Notes: generated by a model not told the origin, from the letters alone. Positions 16,545-25,517 are shown, counted from the stretch's first letter. The stretch is 35,721 nucleotides of DNA from Candidatus Poribacteria bacterium (GCA_021295755.1 JAGWBT010000014.1:1-35721), one strand, 5' to 3'. Program-made: numbers and translations.

Positions 16545-17591
16545 TTACTTGTGCTTGTTAGCCCGCCTGTCCTCATACATGCTAAACCCCAAAACAAGAA
16601 GGAGTACGGTGGCTTGTGTTACCCACGTCAGTTTTGAAGGGACCTGGGCGATTATCTGCATTTCCTCGGAACCAGCCTGCAGCAAACCGAAGAGCAACGC
16701 CGAAAAGATAACGCCAATCGGATGCAGTCTTCCGAGCAGCGCAACGGCAATGGCCGTATAACCATATCCCGGCGCATTTTGATAGAGTCGATGGGGACTC
16801 AACCCCATCAACTCAATAGTTCCTGCTAGTCCTGCTAACCCGCCGCTGATTAACATAGCGATGATGATGTTTCGAGAGATGTTGATGCCTGCGACCCGTG
16901 CAGCAACTTGGTTCTGTCCGACCGCGCGTATCTGATAGCCAAGGACCGTGCGAAACAGGACCCAGTATAAGATAGCGGCAAGTATAAGTGCAAGGATAAT
17001 CCCTAAGTGAAATCTGTTGTGTGGAATCCATTCTTTTGGAAGTAGACGGGGTAGCACAGCGTTTGCTGCGATTCTTTCGCTTTGTTGATATGCTCGCGCC
17101 GCTTCTTGCAAGGGTCCACCATCTATAGAGTAACGGACTAGTTCAAGTGCAATGAAGTTGAGCATGATGGTGCTGATGACCTCTTGCACGCCCCGATAGG
17201 CTCTGAGCAATCCGGCGACTGCCCCCCAAAATCCTCCCGCGATGCATCCAAGTACCAGAACCAGAGGGATAAAGAGAAGTGGTGGCAGGTTGGTAATTGA
17301 TGTTCCGATCCATGTGGTGACAAGTGTGCCGATGAGGTATTGTCCTTCTGCTCCGATGTTCCAAACACCACACCGAAATGCGAACGCTACAGCCAGCCCC
17401 GTCAGTAGGAGTGGACAGGTTTTAACAAACGTTTCCGTCACCTCCCGCATTCCCCCCAACGCCCCCTGATACATAGCGACAAATGCCTTTATCGGCTGAT
17501 AACCACACACGAGCATAATGAGCGCATTGATGAAAAGGGCTAAGAGAGTGATGAGGATTGGAAAAAGGATCTGGGTGGATTTGATGCGCAT
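16545..17591 (-). CDS. ABC transporter permease, BPD_transp_2 (nucleoside/sugar) type
   Basis: About 348 residues with eight to ten hydrophobic segments, starting MRIKSTQILFPILITLLALF. The family signatures are FAFRCGVWNIGAEGQYLIG, GVQEVISTIMLNFIA and YQIRAVGQNQVAARVAGIN, as in the YufP/BmpC-like nucleoside importers. It would form half of the membrane channel for a nucleoside or related solute. Normally the gene sits with an ATPase, a second permease and a lipoprotein; none is here. I use the ATG at 17591, because the upstream GTG at 17648 and the 19 codons after it lie mainly inside the family C element at 17621-17764 and its edge. No good ribosome-binding site is visible. It may be a relic of a larger operon cut by element insertion. 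Confidence 0.8.
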   Translation of the reverse strand: MRIKSTQILFPILITLLALFINALIMLVCGYQPIKAFVAMYQGALGGMREVTETFVKTCPLLLTGLAVAFAFRCGVWNIGAEGQYLIGTLVTTWIGTSITNLPPLLFIPLVLVLGCIAGGFWGAVAGLLRAYRGVQEVISTIMLNFIALELVRYSIDGGPLQEAARAYQQSERIAANAVLPRLLPKEWIPHNRFHLGIILALILAAILYWVLFRTVLGYQIRAVGQNQVAARVAGINISRNIIIAMLISGGLAGLAGTIELMGLSPHRLYQNAPGYGYTAIAVALLGRLHPIGVIFSALLFGLLQAGSEEMQIIAQVPSKLTWVTQATVLLLVLGFSMYEDRRANKHK

Positions 17592-17620
17592 TAAGATTGG
17601 AAGGACGACAAAAGAACAGG

Positions 17621-17764
17621 GCTCATGTCGAAATAAAGTGCAAAACACAAAAAGCGTAAAACGTGATGCGTAAAACGTGAAAGGACTTTGTTCATTGGTT
17701 CATTAATAAACCGGTGAGCTCATGAACTTAATCGGTTTCGGTTGCACAATTTCTTAACATGAGC
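17621..17764. repeat. Family C MITE-like element with heptamer and TTCATT repeats
   Basis: Inverted ends GCTCATGTCGAAATAAAGTGC (left, 17621 onward) and, on the right (ending 17764), the complement of GCTCATGTTAAGAAATTGTGC. Inside are GCGTAAAACGTGATGCGTAAAACGTG, then TTTGTTCATTGGTTCATTAA and a GTGAGCTCATGAAC palindrome. AGAACA occurs close to both outer flanks. It lies directly upstream of the permease start. Confidence 0.7.
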
Positions 17765-17879
17765 GAAGAACAAAAGGGAAGAAAATGAGGAAGGTCTGGT
17801 GGAGAAGGGAAGACAGACAAACTCCCAATCATCCCTTCTTCCAAATCTGAAACAGCGTTCTGCAAAAGTTAAAATATGT

Positions 17880-18022
17880 AGGACTTACGCAGCTGCACGC
17901 TCAAAGCCAACCCCAGAAATGGGCGCGCAAGCCCCGATAAATCGGGATCTTCGGAACGGGACGTGGCAGGTGTTTCTGGTTACGGCATACGGAGTATACC
18001 TCCTACCTTTTGCGTAGGTCCT
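17880..18022. repeat. Family A element A4
   Basis: Ends AGGACTTACGCA (17880-17891) and TGCGTAGGTCCT (18011-18022). The interior (GCTGCACGCTCAAAGCC, and a CCCGATAAATCGGG hairpin) is unlike A1-A3 and related to A5 and A7. It ends 14 bp before the stop codon of the oxidoreductase beta subunit. Confidence 0.75.
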
Positions 18023-18036
18023 AATATAGTTACATC

Positions 18037-19083
18037 TCACTCAACAACCCACGTATCGCCCTCATTGAGTAGGGCATCCAGATTGCCTTCTCCCATCCGC
18101 TTTTTAGCGCTGTTGATCTGTTCGGTCATCATACCTTCATAGCAGGGGTGCTCAACGCTCCGAAAGATGCCGATTGGATGAGGTAACCCCGGCACTTCCG
18201 TCATACGACTGAGGAAGTACGCCAATGTTCGATCTTCGGCGAACTGATCATGGGTAATCAGGTTTTCGGTGGTGGGCACACCATCGGTCAAAGAGATCAC
18301 CTCGGGCTTAAATCCGTTCAAGCAGATCCCCTTGTCACTGTCCTTTCCAAAGACTAGGGGTTGACCATGTTCTAAAAACACCGTATTTTCGGCTTTCGTT
18401 TCCTTTTCGGTGTAGGTAAAGAATGCACCGTCATTGTAGACGTTACAGTTCTGATAAATTTCGACGAATGAGGTGCCTTTGTGGTCGAAAGCTGCCTTGA
18501 TGACATTTCGGAGATGTTCGGGATCTCTGTCAAGAGATCGAGCAACAAAGGTTGCTCCAGAAGCGAGCGCCAGACTGATCGGATTGAAGGGGTTGTCAAT
18601 CGATCCCATCGGCGTTGAGTAGGTTTTTTTGCCTTGCTCAGAAGTCGGAGAATATTGCCCTTTCGTGAGTCCGTAGATACGGTTGTTGAACAGCAACACG
18701 TTGATGTCAAGATTGCGGCGCATCAGGTGAATAAAGTGGTTGCCGCCGATTGACAACGCATCGCCATCACCGGTGATTACCCAAACTGATAAGTCAGGGT
18801 TAGCAGTTTTTACACCTGCAGCGATAGTGGGTGCGCGACCATGGATGGTATGAAAGCCGTAAGTATTCATGTAATATGGGAAACGACTTGAACAGCCAAT
18901 ACCGGAGATGAAGACGAAATCTTCCTTCGGGATACCTAGGTCTGGCAGAATCCGTTGGGTTTGGGCGAGAATGGAGTAGTCCCCGCACCCTGGGCACCAG
19001 CGAACATCTTGATCAGAGGTAAAATCTTGCTTTGTTAGCGTCTGGACAGCAACTGGTATTGGACTGGAGGTTCTATTTTTCAT
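18037..19083 (-). CDS. korB: 2-oxoacid:ferredoxin oxidoreductase, beta subunit
   Basis: A 348-residue TPP-binding subunit. WCPGCGDYSIL (about 29-39) is the conserved CxxC start of these subunits, and GIGCSSRFPYYM and THGRA-like HTIHGRAPTIAAGVK follow. The TPP/Mg motif is GDGDALSIGGNHFIHLMRRN ... LLFNNRIYGLTKGQ. With the alpha subunit it oxidatively decarboxylates a 2-oxoacid, most likely 2-oxoglutarate, with CoA and reduces ferredoxin (a reductive-TCA-type or anaplerotic reaction). Its ATG overlaps the alpha stop by 4 bp. No separate 4Fe-4S delta subunit is present, as in KorAB-type enzymes. Pyruvate or another 2-oxoacid cannot be excluded. Confidence 0.88.
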   Translation of the reverse strand: MKNRTSSPIPVAVQTLTKQDFTSDQDVRWCPGCGDYSILAQTQRILPDLGIPKEDFVFISGIGCSSRFPYYMNTYGFHTIHGRAPTIAAGVKTANPDLSVWVITGDGDALSIGGNHFIHLMRRNLDINVLLFNNRIYGLTKGQYSPTSEQGKKTYSTPMGSIDNPFNPISLALASGATFVARSLDRDPEHLRNVIKAAFDHKGTSFVEIYQNCNVYNDGAFFTYTEKETKAENTVFLEHGQPLVFGKDSDKGICLNGFKPEVISLTDGVPTTENLITHDQFAEDRTLAYFLSRMTEVPGLPHPIGIFRSVEHPCYEGMMTEQINSAKKRMGEGNLDALLNEGDTWVVE

Positions 19084-20918
19084 GCGGCACCTCTTAACAA
19101 CTCATCAATTTTAGATTCAACTTCAAATACGTGAAACGGTTGTCCTTGGATCTTATTGAGACCGACGGCATCTACCAGATACTCTGCGCGAATCAGTAGG
19201 CGCAATTGCCCCAAGTTTAGTTCAGGAATGAGCACGCTTTTGAAACCTTTCATAATGTCGCCAATCTCTTTGGGAAGTGGATTGAGATAGCGCAGGTGTA
19301 CATGCGATACGGATTTGCTTTCCACCTGTTTATGTTCAACGGCTGTTCTGACTGCCCCGAAGGTTCCGCCCCAACTCAACACAAGGAGTTCCCCGCTTTC
19401 TTCACCATATATTTCTGTGGGTGGAATATCGTCTGCAATACGAGCGACTTTTTCTGCTCTGAGATGAACCATCTGCTCATGGTTATCGGGGTCATAACTG
19501 ACATTCCCTGAGCCGTCTTCTTTTTCCAAACCACCGATCCGATGTTCCAAACCGGGAGTGCCCGGAAGTGCCCAAGGACGTGCTAGCGTTGCTTCATCCC
19601 GCAAATAAGGTTCAAACCCGTTGGTGTCGGTCGGAAAATCCACACCAATTGCCGGCAGATCTGATACCTGCGGAATGAGCCAAGGTTCGGCACCAAAGGC
19701 AATATAAAGATCTGACATAAAAATCACTGGCGTCATGTATTTGATAGCGATTCGGCAAGCTTCATAGACCGTTTCAAAGCAATCGGAGGGACGTGAAGCA
19801 GCAATCACGGGGAGAGGTGATTCGCCGTTTCGACCATAAAACATTTGCAGAAGATCCGCCTGTTCGGTTTTTGTGGGCATACCTGTCGAGGGGCCAGCTC
19901 TCTGAATATTGCAGACAACGATTGGCAGTTCGGCGATCATAGCGAGGTTAATCGCTTCTGCTTTGAGGGCAATGCCGGGCCCGCTACTTCCAGTGGCACC
20001 TAACGCTCCACTGAACGCTGCGCCAATTGCCACACCGACCGCTGCAATTTCATCCTCCATCTGCATTGTTTTAACCCCGAAATTTCGATACCTTGCTAAT
20101 TCGTGGAGGATAGTGCTTGCAGGCGTAATCGGATAACTGCCGTAAACCAACTGTAATCCAGATTTTTGAGAAGCAGCAACCAATCCCAGTGCGGCTGCCA
20201 TATTCCCCTCGATATTGCGATATTTCCCCGGTGCAAATTTGGCTGGCTTGATTTCATAAGAGGTCGCAAACTGCTCCGTAACTTCGCAATATATATTGCC
20301 AGCTTTCAATGCAAGTGTATTGGCTTCGATGTATTGTGGCTTTGTGGCAAACTTCTCCTCGAGCCACTGAAACGCATAGTCCATTGGGCGGTTATACATC
20401 CAACACACCATCCCAAGCGCGTAAAAGTTCTTGCACCGATCGACCTCGCGCTGCGTGAGACCTGTGTCTTTCAATGCTTCTCTGGTGAGGCGAGTCAGTT
20501 CGATCGGGAATACCTGAAATTGTGTCAACGAACCATCTTCAAGGGGATTACTATTATATCCAGCGAGTCTGAGGTTGCGTGGGGCGAAATTATCTGTATC
20601 GACGATAAGGATTCCGTTCGGTTTGAGTTTATCAACGTTGACCTTCAGTGCTGCTGGATTCATCGCCACGAGAACATCACAGAGATCACCGGGCGTATGA
20701 ATCGTCAAACTGGAAAAGCGGAGCTGGAACCCCGAAATCCCAGCCAACGAGCCGGCAGGGGCACGAATCTCCGCAGGATAATCCGGCAACGTCGCAACAT
20801 CATTCCCTGCGATTGCGGAAGCCTCGGTCATTTGCGTTCCAATGCTCTGCGCGCCACCGCCAGAATCGCTCGCAAACAGAATCGTCGCCTCCTCTATCGA
20901 TTGTTTCTTTTTTTTCAT
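19080..20918 (-). CDS. korA: 2-oxoacid:ferredoxin oxidoreductase, alpha subunit (gamma-alpha fusion)
   Basis: A 612-residue fusion. Residues about 1-190 are the gamma domain (ILFASDSGGGAQSIGTQM, LCDVLVAMNPAALKVN). The rest is the pyrimidine-binding alpha domain (GNMAAALGLVAASQKSG, YGSYPITPASTILHELARY, MQMEDEIAAVGVAIGAAFSG, ATGSSGPGIALKAEAINLA), ending in a transketolase C-like domain with the LRYLNPLPKEI segment. The YPITPAS motif contacts the 2-oxoacid or CoA in this family. I start at the ATG at 20918, which has GAAGGA about 9 nt upstream, rather than at 20969. The gene follows two CBS-domain genes with a 47-bp gap and overlaps korB, so all four are probably co-transcribed. Confidence 0.88.
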   Translation of the reverse strand: MKKKKQSIEEATILFASDSGGGAQSIGTQMTEASAIAGNDVATLPDYPAEIRAPAGSLAGISGFQLRFSSLTIHTPGDLCDVLVAMNPAALKVNVDKLKPNGILIVDTDNFAPRNLRLAGYNSNPLEDGSLTQFQVFPIELTRLTREALKDTGLTQREVDRCKNFYALGMVCWMYNRPMDYAFQWLEEKFATKPQYIEANTLALKAGNIYCEVTEQFATSYEIKPAKFAPGKYRNIEGNMAAALGLVAASQKSGLQLVYGSYPITPASTILHELARYRNFGVKTMQMEDEIAAVGVAIGAAFSGALGATGSSGPGIALKAEAINLAMIAELPIVVCNIQRAGPSTGMPTKTEQADLLQMFYGRNGESPLPVIAASRPSDCFETVYEACRIAIKYMTPVIFMSDLYIAFGAEPWLIPQVSDLPAIGVDFPTDTNGFEPYLRDEATLARPWALPGTPGLEHRIGGLEKEDGSGNVSYDPDNHEQMVHLRAEKVARIADDIPPTEIYGEESGELLVLSWGGTFGAVRTAVEHKQVESKSVSHVHLRYLNPLPKEIGDIMKGFKSVLIPELNLGQLRLLIRAEYLVDAVGLNKIQGQPFHVFEVESKIDELLRGAA

Positions 20919-20965
20919 CCATCTATCCTTCTTTCTATTTATACCTGTCCTCACAAAGGCAGGAC

Positions 20966-21508
20966 TCACGCTCCTTCACGGGCTTGCATCGCGTCATTAT
21001 CCGGTTTTGGCGGCAGGGTCAGCACCTCTTGTGGAAAATGTTCAACAAGATAAGAGATAATGTGACGAATTGACACAATGCCAACCGGCTGGTTTTGTTC
21101 GTTCACGATGGGTATATGGCGGTAACCACCTTTCGCCATATACAGTATCGCTGTATCCAGGGAATCTGCTACCTGTGCGGTCTGCGGGTCGGCTTTCATA
21201 AATTGTTCAATAGGAACTTGTGTCAAATCGCCTACCGGTTTGTTCAGAATTTTTAGCAGTACATCCCGCTCACCGAAAATTCCTTTGAGAACGCCATCGG
21301 AGACAATGAGGATGGCACCAACCTTATTGTCGAGCATTCGATCGATAGCTTCTTGTGTGCTCCCTCCTGTGTCAATTGTAACGGGGGGATGCATCAAAGA
21401 GTGAAGCGGAACATGAATTTCGTGAGGACTCAAGGTTTTTGATGGCTCATCGGGGGTTTCCTCATCCATGATAGCCATTTCTTCTTCAACGATTTCTTGG
21501 TAAAGCAT
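20966..21508 (-). CDS. Tandem CBS-domain protein
   Basis: A 180-residue protein with two CBS motifs forming one Bateman module: MHPPVTIDTGGSTQEAIDRM ... GAILIVSDGVLKGIFGERDVLLKI (about 38-90) and FMKADPQTAQVADSLDTAIL ... HIPIVNEQNQPVGIVSIRHII (about 103-150). The GIFGERDVL and GIVSIRHI segments carry the usual nucleotide-contact positions. CBS pairs sense AMP, ATP or related adenosyl ligands. No effector domain is attached, so it probably acts by binding a partner. GGAGGG lies 6 nt before the ATG, inside the end of the upstream CBS gene (3-bp gap). The likely partner is the 2-oxoacid oxidoreductase encoded next. Confidence 0.85.
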   Translation of the reverse strand: MLYQEIVEEEMAIMDEETPDEPSKTLSPHEIHVPLHSLMHPPVTIDTGGSTQEAIDRMLDNKVGAILIVSDGVLKGIFGERDVLLKILNKPVGDLTQVPIEQFMKADPQTAQVADSLDTAILYMAKGGYRHIPIVNEQNQPVGIVSIRHIISYLVEHFPQEVLTLPPKPDNDAMQAREGA

Positions 21509-21511
21509 GGT

Positions 21512-21952
21512 TCATCCCTCCTTGCCTTCCTCCAAAAACGCAGCAACATAGTTCGCGATATCCTTACTTGATACCACACTAGCGGGATATACCCCTTCAT
21601 CTTCATCGGATTCTCCAACCAGCAACGGAATATGACGGAAGTGCCCGAGGTGCATAAGGTTCAAGGCAAATGCCATTGAATCAGTGGGGCGCAACGATTC
21701 CGGCGATGGCGTCATGATATCATCTACTTGAACCTCGTCGGGGTTCTCCCGCACCTCGGAGATGTGAACGAGTAAATCCCGCTCCGTGATAATGCCGGTG
21801 AGCCGCTCCTGTGCATTAACAACTAACACACACCCAAATCGCCCTTCCTGCATCAGGTCGATAACTTCCGAAATAGGTGTCCCCATCTCCACAGTGCAGG
21901 GTTGATTGAGGTTCAGTATGCTAATCGGTAAAGATAAGGTTTGCGCGTCCAT
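21512..21952 (-). CDS. Tandem CBS-domain protein
   Basis: A 146-residue stand-alone Bateman module. CBS1 covers about residues 18-68 (CTVEMGTPISEVIDLMQEG ... LTGIITERDLLVHI) and CBS2 about 78-140 (MTPSPESLRPTDSMAFALNL ... ASVVSSKDIANYVA). An acidic insert ESDEDEG sits in CBS2 before the last strand. GAAGGGAG lies 6 nt before the ATG. It is first of the four-gene run with the second CBS protein and korAB. The two CBS proteins differ enough that a heterodimeric sensor is as plausible as two separate ones. Confidence 0.85.
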   Translation of the reverse strand: MDAQTLSLPISILNLNQPCTVEMGTPISEVIDLMQEGRFGCVLVVNAQERLTGIITERDLLVHISEVRENPDEVQVDDIMTPSPESLRPTDSMAFALNLMHLGHFRHIPLLVGESDEDEGVYPASVVSSKDIANYVAAFLEEGKEG

Positions 21953-22145
21953 GGTTTTCTCCCTTCAATCAACGACTGAATCAGTTATGTCTCTTTTAGA
22001 AAACTGGTTACGTGAGTCATCGGTAATCGTGTGCAAATGGTAGCATACACTTCGTCATTTTGCAAGTTGAAATGGGTCAAAGTAGGCATCTGTAAATGAA
22101 TAATTGGGCACAGTGACTCCAACAAAAGGGTCAGTGTTTATTATT

Positions 22146-22534
22146 AGGATTTACGCAGTTGAACGGTAAAGGTCAATCCTTTCCGCTAGTCCCGATATTC
22201 GGGATTCTCGTGGCATGGAACCTACCTCTCCGTTTCAATGGCCACCGGCACGATTTGGTGATTTGGCAGGGCCCTGTCAGGTCCCAGAAAAAAATTCAAC
22301 CCCACATCGGGGGTCCATCATTGGCGGGTGTCTCTCTGAACCCCGATGGGCCCTATCTCCAGGGCGTTTGTAGATTTTTACCACTCGACAGAAGGGGCGT
22401 GTAGACGGCCTGCTGCCCTGCCAAATACGCCCTGTTTATGAGCCATGTTTCACTTAAATGGCAACATAACCTCGCTAAATGTCAGAGATTTGGCAAGTTC
22501 CTGACAGGTCAAAACTCTAAAATGCGTAAATCCT
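22146..22534. repeat. Family A element A5, long form
   Basis: Perfect 12-bp inverted ends AGGATTTACGCA (22146-22157) and TGCGTAAATCCT (22523-22534). At 389 bp it is the longest copy. The left subterminal GTTGAACGGT is shared with A7. The interior contains TCCCGATATTCGGGA, GGCAGGGCCCTGTCAGG and other short palindromes, and no open frame that looks like a gene. Confidence 0.75.
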
Positions 22535-23094
22535 GCGTTTATTTTTTTATAACTACGCTAGTTACTAGTTGTGGTGCCGTTGTCTGTTTGAATCAGGTGT
22601 TTACATCCCGAAAATCCAAGCTTAACACATTTCGATTTGTCGGCTGTACTAATTCTTAGCATGAGCCAAACTACTTTGGTTGATGACAATTATATCACCA
22701 CGTTAATCAACTGTCCACAATAAAAAGAAATGGACGCAGAGGGATTAAATTCTCCCATATTATTGCCTCGATAGATCACCGATAAATCGGGACAGGCGGG
22801 ACAGGTTCCGACTTGTCGGAATGCTCCTCGATACATCAGGGCAGGCAGGAACGGCACGGGATTCAAAGCCATCTGAATCACGGATAAGCGCGGATAAAAG
22901 ACACCTATGACAACTGGCATAAGCGCGCGCAATGAATTGCGCTACTACAAACAACGGGGCATGAGCTATAACGGAGAACTAAATGTCTCTATCCTAACCC
23001 GCGGGGATCACAGATTAGGAAATCTGTGGCTACGATTGTCTAACTCCTATGATAGATGCAATTGCCTTAGCGGATTCAGTTTTTCAACTTGGCT

Positions 23095-23123
23095 TTGACA
23101 ACTGACAGGATATATGATAAAGT
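23095..23123 (+). promoter_or_regulatory. Possible sigma70-type promoter
   Basis: TTGACA (23095-23100), 17 bp, TAAAGT (23118-23123), about 100 bp upstream of the TPP enzyme start. The -35 is perfect and the -10 weak, so this is a tentative call. Confidence 0.35.
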
Positions 23124-23220
23124 GTCTAAAATAACTCGCTGACAATTATACTTGCCGTGTGTGCATCGTAGATAGCAAACCCACATAGTTTTGACTGGAA
23201 TCATAGGAGAGAAAAATATA

Positions 23221-24780
23221 ATGATCAAGATGACCGGAGGTCAAGCACTGGCAAAATCGCTGTACCGAGAAGGGGTACGGGTAGTGTTCGGATTGCCCGG
23301 TGCAGGGCAGTATGAAGCGATTGATGGCATTTACGAGGAACCGGAAATCCGCTACTTCACGACTCGGCACGAACAGGCAACCACCCACATGGCGGACGGA
23401 TATGCCCGTGTCAGTGGAAACATTGCAACGGCGTTGGTGATTCCGGGGGCGGGTGTGTTGAATGCCTCTACCGGCATCGCAACGGCTCATTCCGTATCTT
23501 CACCCATACTGGTGGTGACCGGTAGACATGACCAGAGCAGTAGCGACGAGATGCCTTCGATACAACAGATCACCAAGTGGGCAGCGCGGGCGGCTAACCC
23601 CGCTGATGTTCCGGTGGTCATCCATGAAGCGTTCCGCCAGTTGAAAACGGGTCGTCCACGTCCCGTCTATATTGAGGTTCCGCATGAGGTGTTGGCAGCG
23701 GAGGCGGAGGTCAAGCTATTTGAGCCGGTGTCATACGACCCGCCTGTTGGCGATTCGGAGCACATCGCCCAAGCGGCACACCTTCTCACAGCGGCAAAAC
23801 GTCCTGCTATCTGGGCTGGGACCGGTGTGCAGCGTTCAGGAGCTTCAGAAGCACTCCAAGCGCTGGCGGAGCATCTTCAGGCACCGGTGGTGACGGGTCG
23901 TGAGAGCAAAGGGGTAATATCAGACCGTCACCCGCTTTCTCTCGGTATGGGGGAACTCCGGTTTGATCCGCTCCGAAAATGGCTCGCACAACGGGATGTT
24001 ATTCTCGCTGTGGGAACAACAAGGAGTTTCAGTGGAGACACCGATAAGCAACGAACCGTTCGGATTGATATAGATGAGGCGGAGATCGAGCGTACAGCTA
24101 ACAACTGTCTCAGCATTTTGGGGGACGCACGCTGCTGTTTGGAAGCGATTTATCGTATCGTTTCAACTACAGTGTCTGCGCGTCCAAGCTGTGGGGGAGA
24201 GGTACACGCTATCAATGCTGAACGGTTTGATCCAAAGATTCAACTCCAACCGCAATGGGGATTTATGCAGGCAATCCGGGCGGCGATTCCTGACGACGGT
24301 ATTTTCATTCAAGGCATGAACCAGATTGGATATTACAGCCGTAGCTACTATCCGGTGTATGAGCCGAGAAGTTACCTCATTTCGGCGGGTAATCTCGGTG
24401 TTGCGTTTCCAGTGGCACTTGGCGCGAAGCTAGCGAAACCGGATAAGGCGGTGGTAGTTGCCTCCGGTGATGGTGGTTTCCTGTACAATTCTCAGGAGCT
24501 GGCGACCGCCGTTCAGTATGGCATCAATGTGGTGGTGATTGTGTTCAACGACAACGCTTATGGAAACGTCCTCCGCGCCCAAATCGAACAGTTCGACGGG
24601 CATATATTGGGAACACAACTGTACAATCCGGACTTTGTCAAGTTAGCCGAAGCGTACGGTGTGCATGGTATCAGGGTGCATGACGCCGGGCAGTTGGAAT
24701 CGGCGTTACGTGAGGCGCTGGCGGCTGATGCGCCACGGGTTATTGAGGTGCCTGTTGGTAGAATGGACCGGCAATATTAA
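23221..24780 (+). CDS. Thiamine-diphosphate-dependent enzyme, acetolactate synthase/decarboxylase-like
   Basis: A 519-residue three-domain TPP enzyme. The N-terminal PYR domain has FGLPGAGQYEAIDGIY and the catalytic Glu51 in TTRHEQATTHMADGYAR. The central domain (about 185-320) has RPAIWAGTGVQRSGAS. The C-terminal PP domain has the TPP/Mg motif GDGGFLYNSQELATAVQYGI (416-435) through FNDN (442-445). Such proteins are acetolactate synthases or 2-oxoacid decarboxylases (benzoylformate- or oxalyl-CoA decarboxylase-like); no regulatory small subunit is adjacent, so a catabolic decarboxylase or carboligase is more likely than ILV biosynthesis. I start at 23221 (MIKMTGGQAL), which follows AGGAGAG, rather than at 23191. 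The substrate is not assignable from sequence. Confidence 0.82.
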   Translation: MIKMTGGQALAKSLYREGVRVVFGLPGAGQYEAIDGIYEEPEIRYFTTRHEQATTHMADGYARVSGNIATALVIPGAGVLNASTGIATAHSVSSPILVVTGRHDQSSSDEMPSIQQITKWAARAANPADVPVVIHEAFRQLKTGRPRPVYIEVPHEVLAAEAEVKLFEPVSYDPPVGDSEHIAQAAHLLTAAKRPAIWAGTGVQRSGASEALQALAEHLQAPVVTGRESKGVISDRHPLSLGMGELRFDPLRKWLAQRDVILAVGTTRSFSGDTDKQRTVRIDIDEAEIERTANNCLSILGDARCCLEAIYRIVSTTVSARPSCGGEVHAINAERFDPKIQLQPQWGFMQAIRAAIPDDGIFIQGMNQIGYYSRSYYPVYEPRSYLISAGNLGVAFPVALGAKLAKPDKAVVVASGDGGFLYNSQELATAVQYGINVVVIVFNDNAYGNVLRAQIEQFDGHILGTQLYNPDFVKLAEAYGVHGIRVHDAGQLESALREALAADAPRVIEVPVGRMDRQY

Positions 24781-25085
24781 CTAGGCGCGTGAAACGTGAA
24801 GGCCATTTGTTCATTAGTACATTGGTTCATTGGTTCATTACTGAGGGGTGAGAAACGAGTCTTTTTGAAAGCTCACCGCAGAGAAAAGCGCGGAAGGGTA
24901 GGCTGCCTACCCAATACGCAAAAATAGGCACACCTAGACTTTTCGTTTTTCGCTGGTTTCATTTTCAGAGATGATTTGCCATACGATTGACGGAGTTGAG
25001 GCTTGTCTAGAACAAGAATTTCCCCAATATCTGCCATGGCAGAATGGGGAAGAAAATCTCACTTACAAGAAAAGGAGAATTTGTT
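24781..25085. repeat. Intergenic region with family C debris
   Basis: Immediately after the TAA comes GCGTGAAACGTGAAGG (24786 onward) and TTTGTTCATTAGTACATTGG / TTCATTGGTTCATTAC, the internal motif of the family C element. The rest has no recognisable gene; AAGGAG just upstream of 25086 serves the VOC gene. Confidence 0.55.
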
Positions 25086-25517
25086 ATGAGTACCTTACTT
25101 CATGTGGGAATACGCGCTTCCAACCTTGACCGCTCAATCCGTTTCTGGCGGGATGGTCTGGGATTGCAGGTTGCCCAACAGCGCGGAAGCCGCTATGATC
25201 TGACGGACGGTTATCACAATTTCGCTGTGTTCCAACACCAAGGCGAGGAACGGCCAGCGCATCTAGGTGGAATGCTCGATTACCTGCATATCGGTGTCGG
25301 CGTACCTGATGTTGCAGCAGCGGCGAAACGGCTACGGGAGATGGGATACGAAATTTTCTCTGACGGTTTGGGCGGTAAAGAGCCGCTGGACCCGGACAAT
25401 CTCGAAGAGCTCGCATTCAAGGTGGAAGATCCGGACGGGATTACCGTCGATGTCAACGGCACTGATACAAATTGGCCCGGTACGACACTACACCCGAACG
25501 TGAAACGTAAAACGTGA
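25086..25517 (+). CDS. VOC (glyoxalase/dioxygenase fold) protein
   Basis: A 143-residue vicinal-oxygen-chelate protein with two beta-alpha-beta-beta-beta modules. The first is LLHVGIRASNLDRSIRFWRDGLGL, the second LDYLHIGVGVPDVAAAAKRLREMGYEI, ending ELAFKVEDPDGITVDVNGTD. Metal-ligand candidates are His6, the His in YLHIGV and the last-strand acid. It could be a glyoxalase I-like isomerase or a ring-cleavage relative; the substrate is unknown. AAGGAG is 8 nt before the ATG at 25086, which I prefer to 25044. The C-terminal NVKRKT and the TGA stop are encoded by a GTGAAACGTAAAACGTG repeat, so the natural C terminus has probably been replaced by repeat sequence. Confidence 0.8.
   Translation: MSTLLHVGIRASNLDRSIRFWRDGLGLQVAQQRGSRYDLTDGYHNFAVFQHQGEERPAHLGGMLDYLHIGVGVPDVAAAAKRLREMGYEIFSDGLGGKEPLDPDNLEELAFKVEDPDGITVDVNGTDTNWPGTTLHPNVKRKT

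Larger units (their letters stand above)
21953..23220. other. Long gene-free region between divergent operons
   Basis: No credible gene in 1.27 kb. It contains family A element A5 (22146-22534), a solo TACTAATTCTTAGCATGAGCC family C right end (about 22646-22667), GATAAATCGGGACAGG-type hairpins (22780-22850), a GCGCAATGAATTGCGC palindrome (about 22927-22942), the hairpin CACAGATTAGGAAATCTGTG (23009-23028), and the promoter region of the TPP enzyme. Confidence 0.6.

Noticed and set aside
20166-21053. Long plus-strand open frame of 295 codons
   Set aside because: It lies antisense to korA, has no ribosome-binding site, and the minus-strand protein is strongly family-like.
22159-22404. 81-codon open frame inside element A5
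   Set aside because: Proline- and glycine-rich translation of palindromic repeat DNA, with no start signals; the sequence is explained as element interior.
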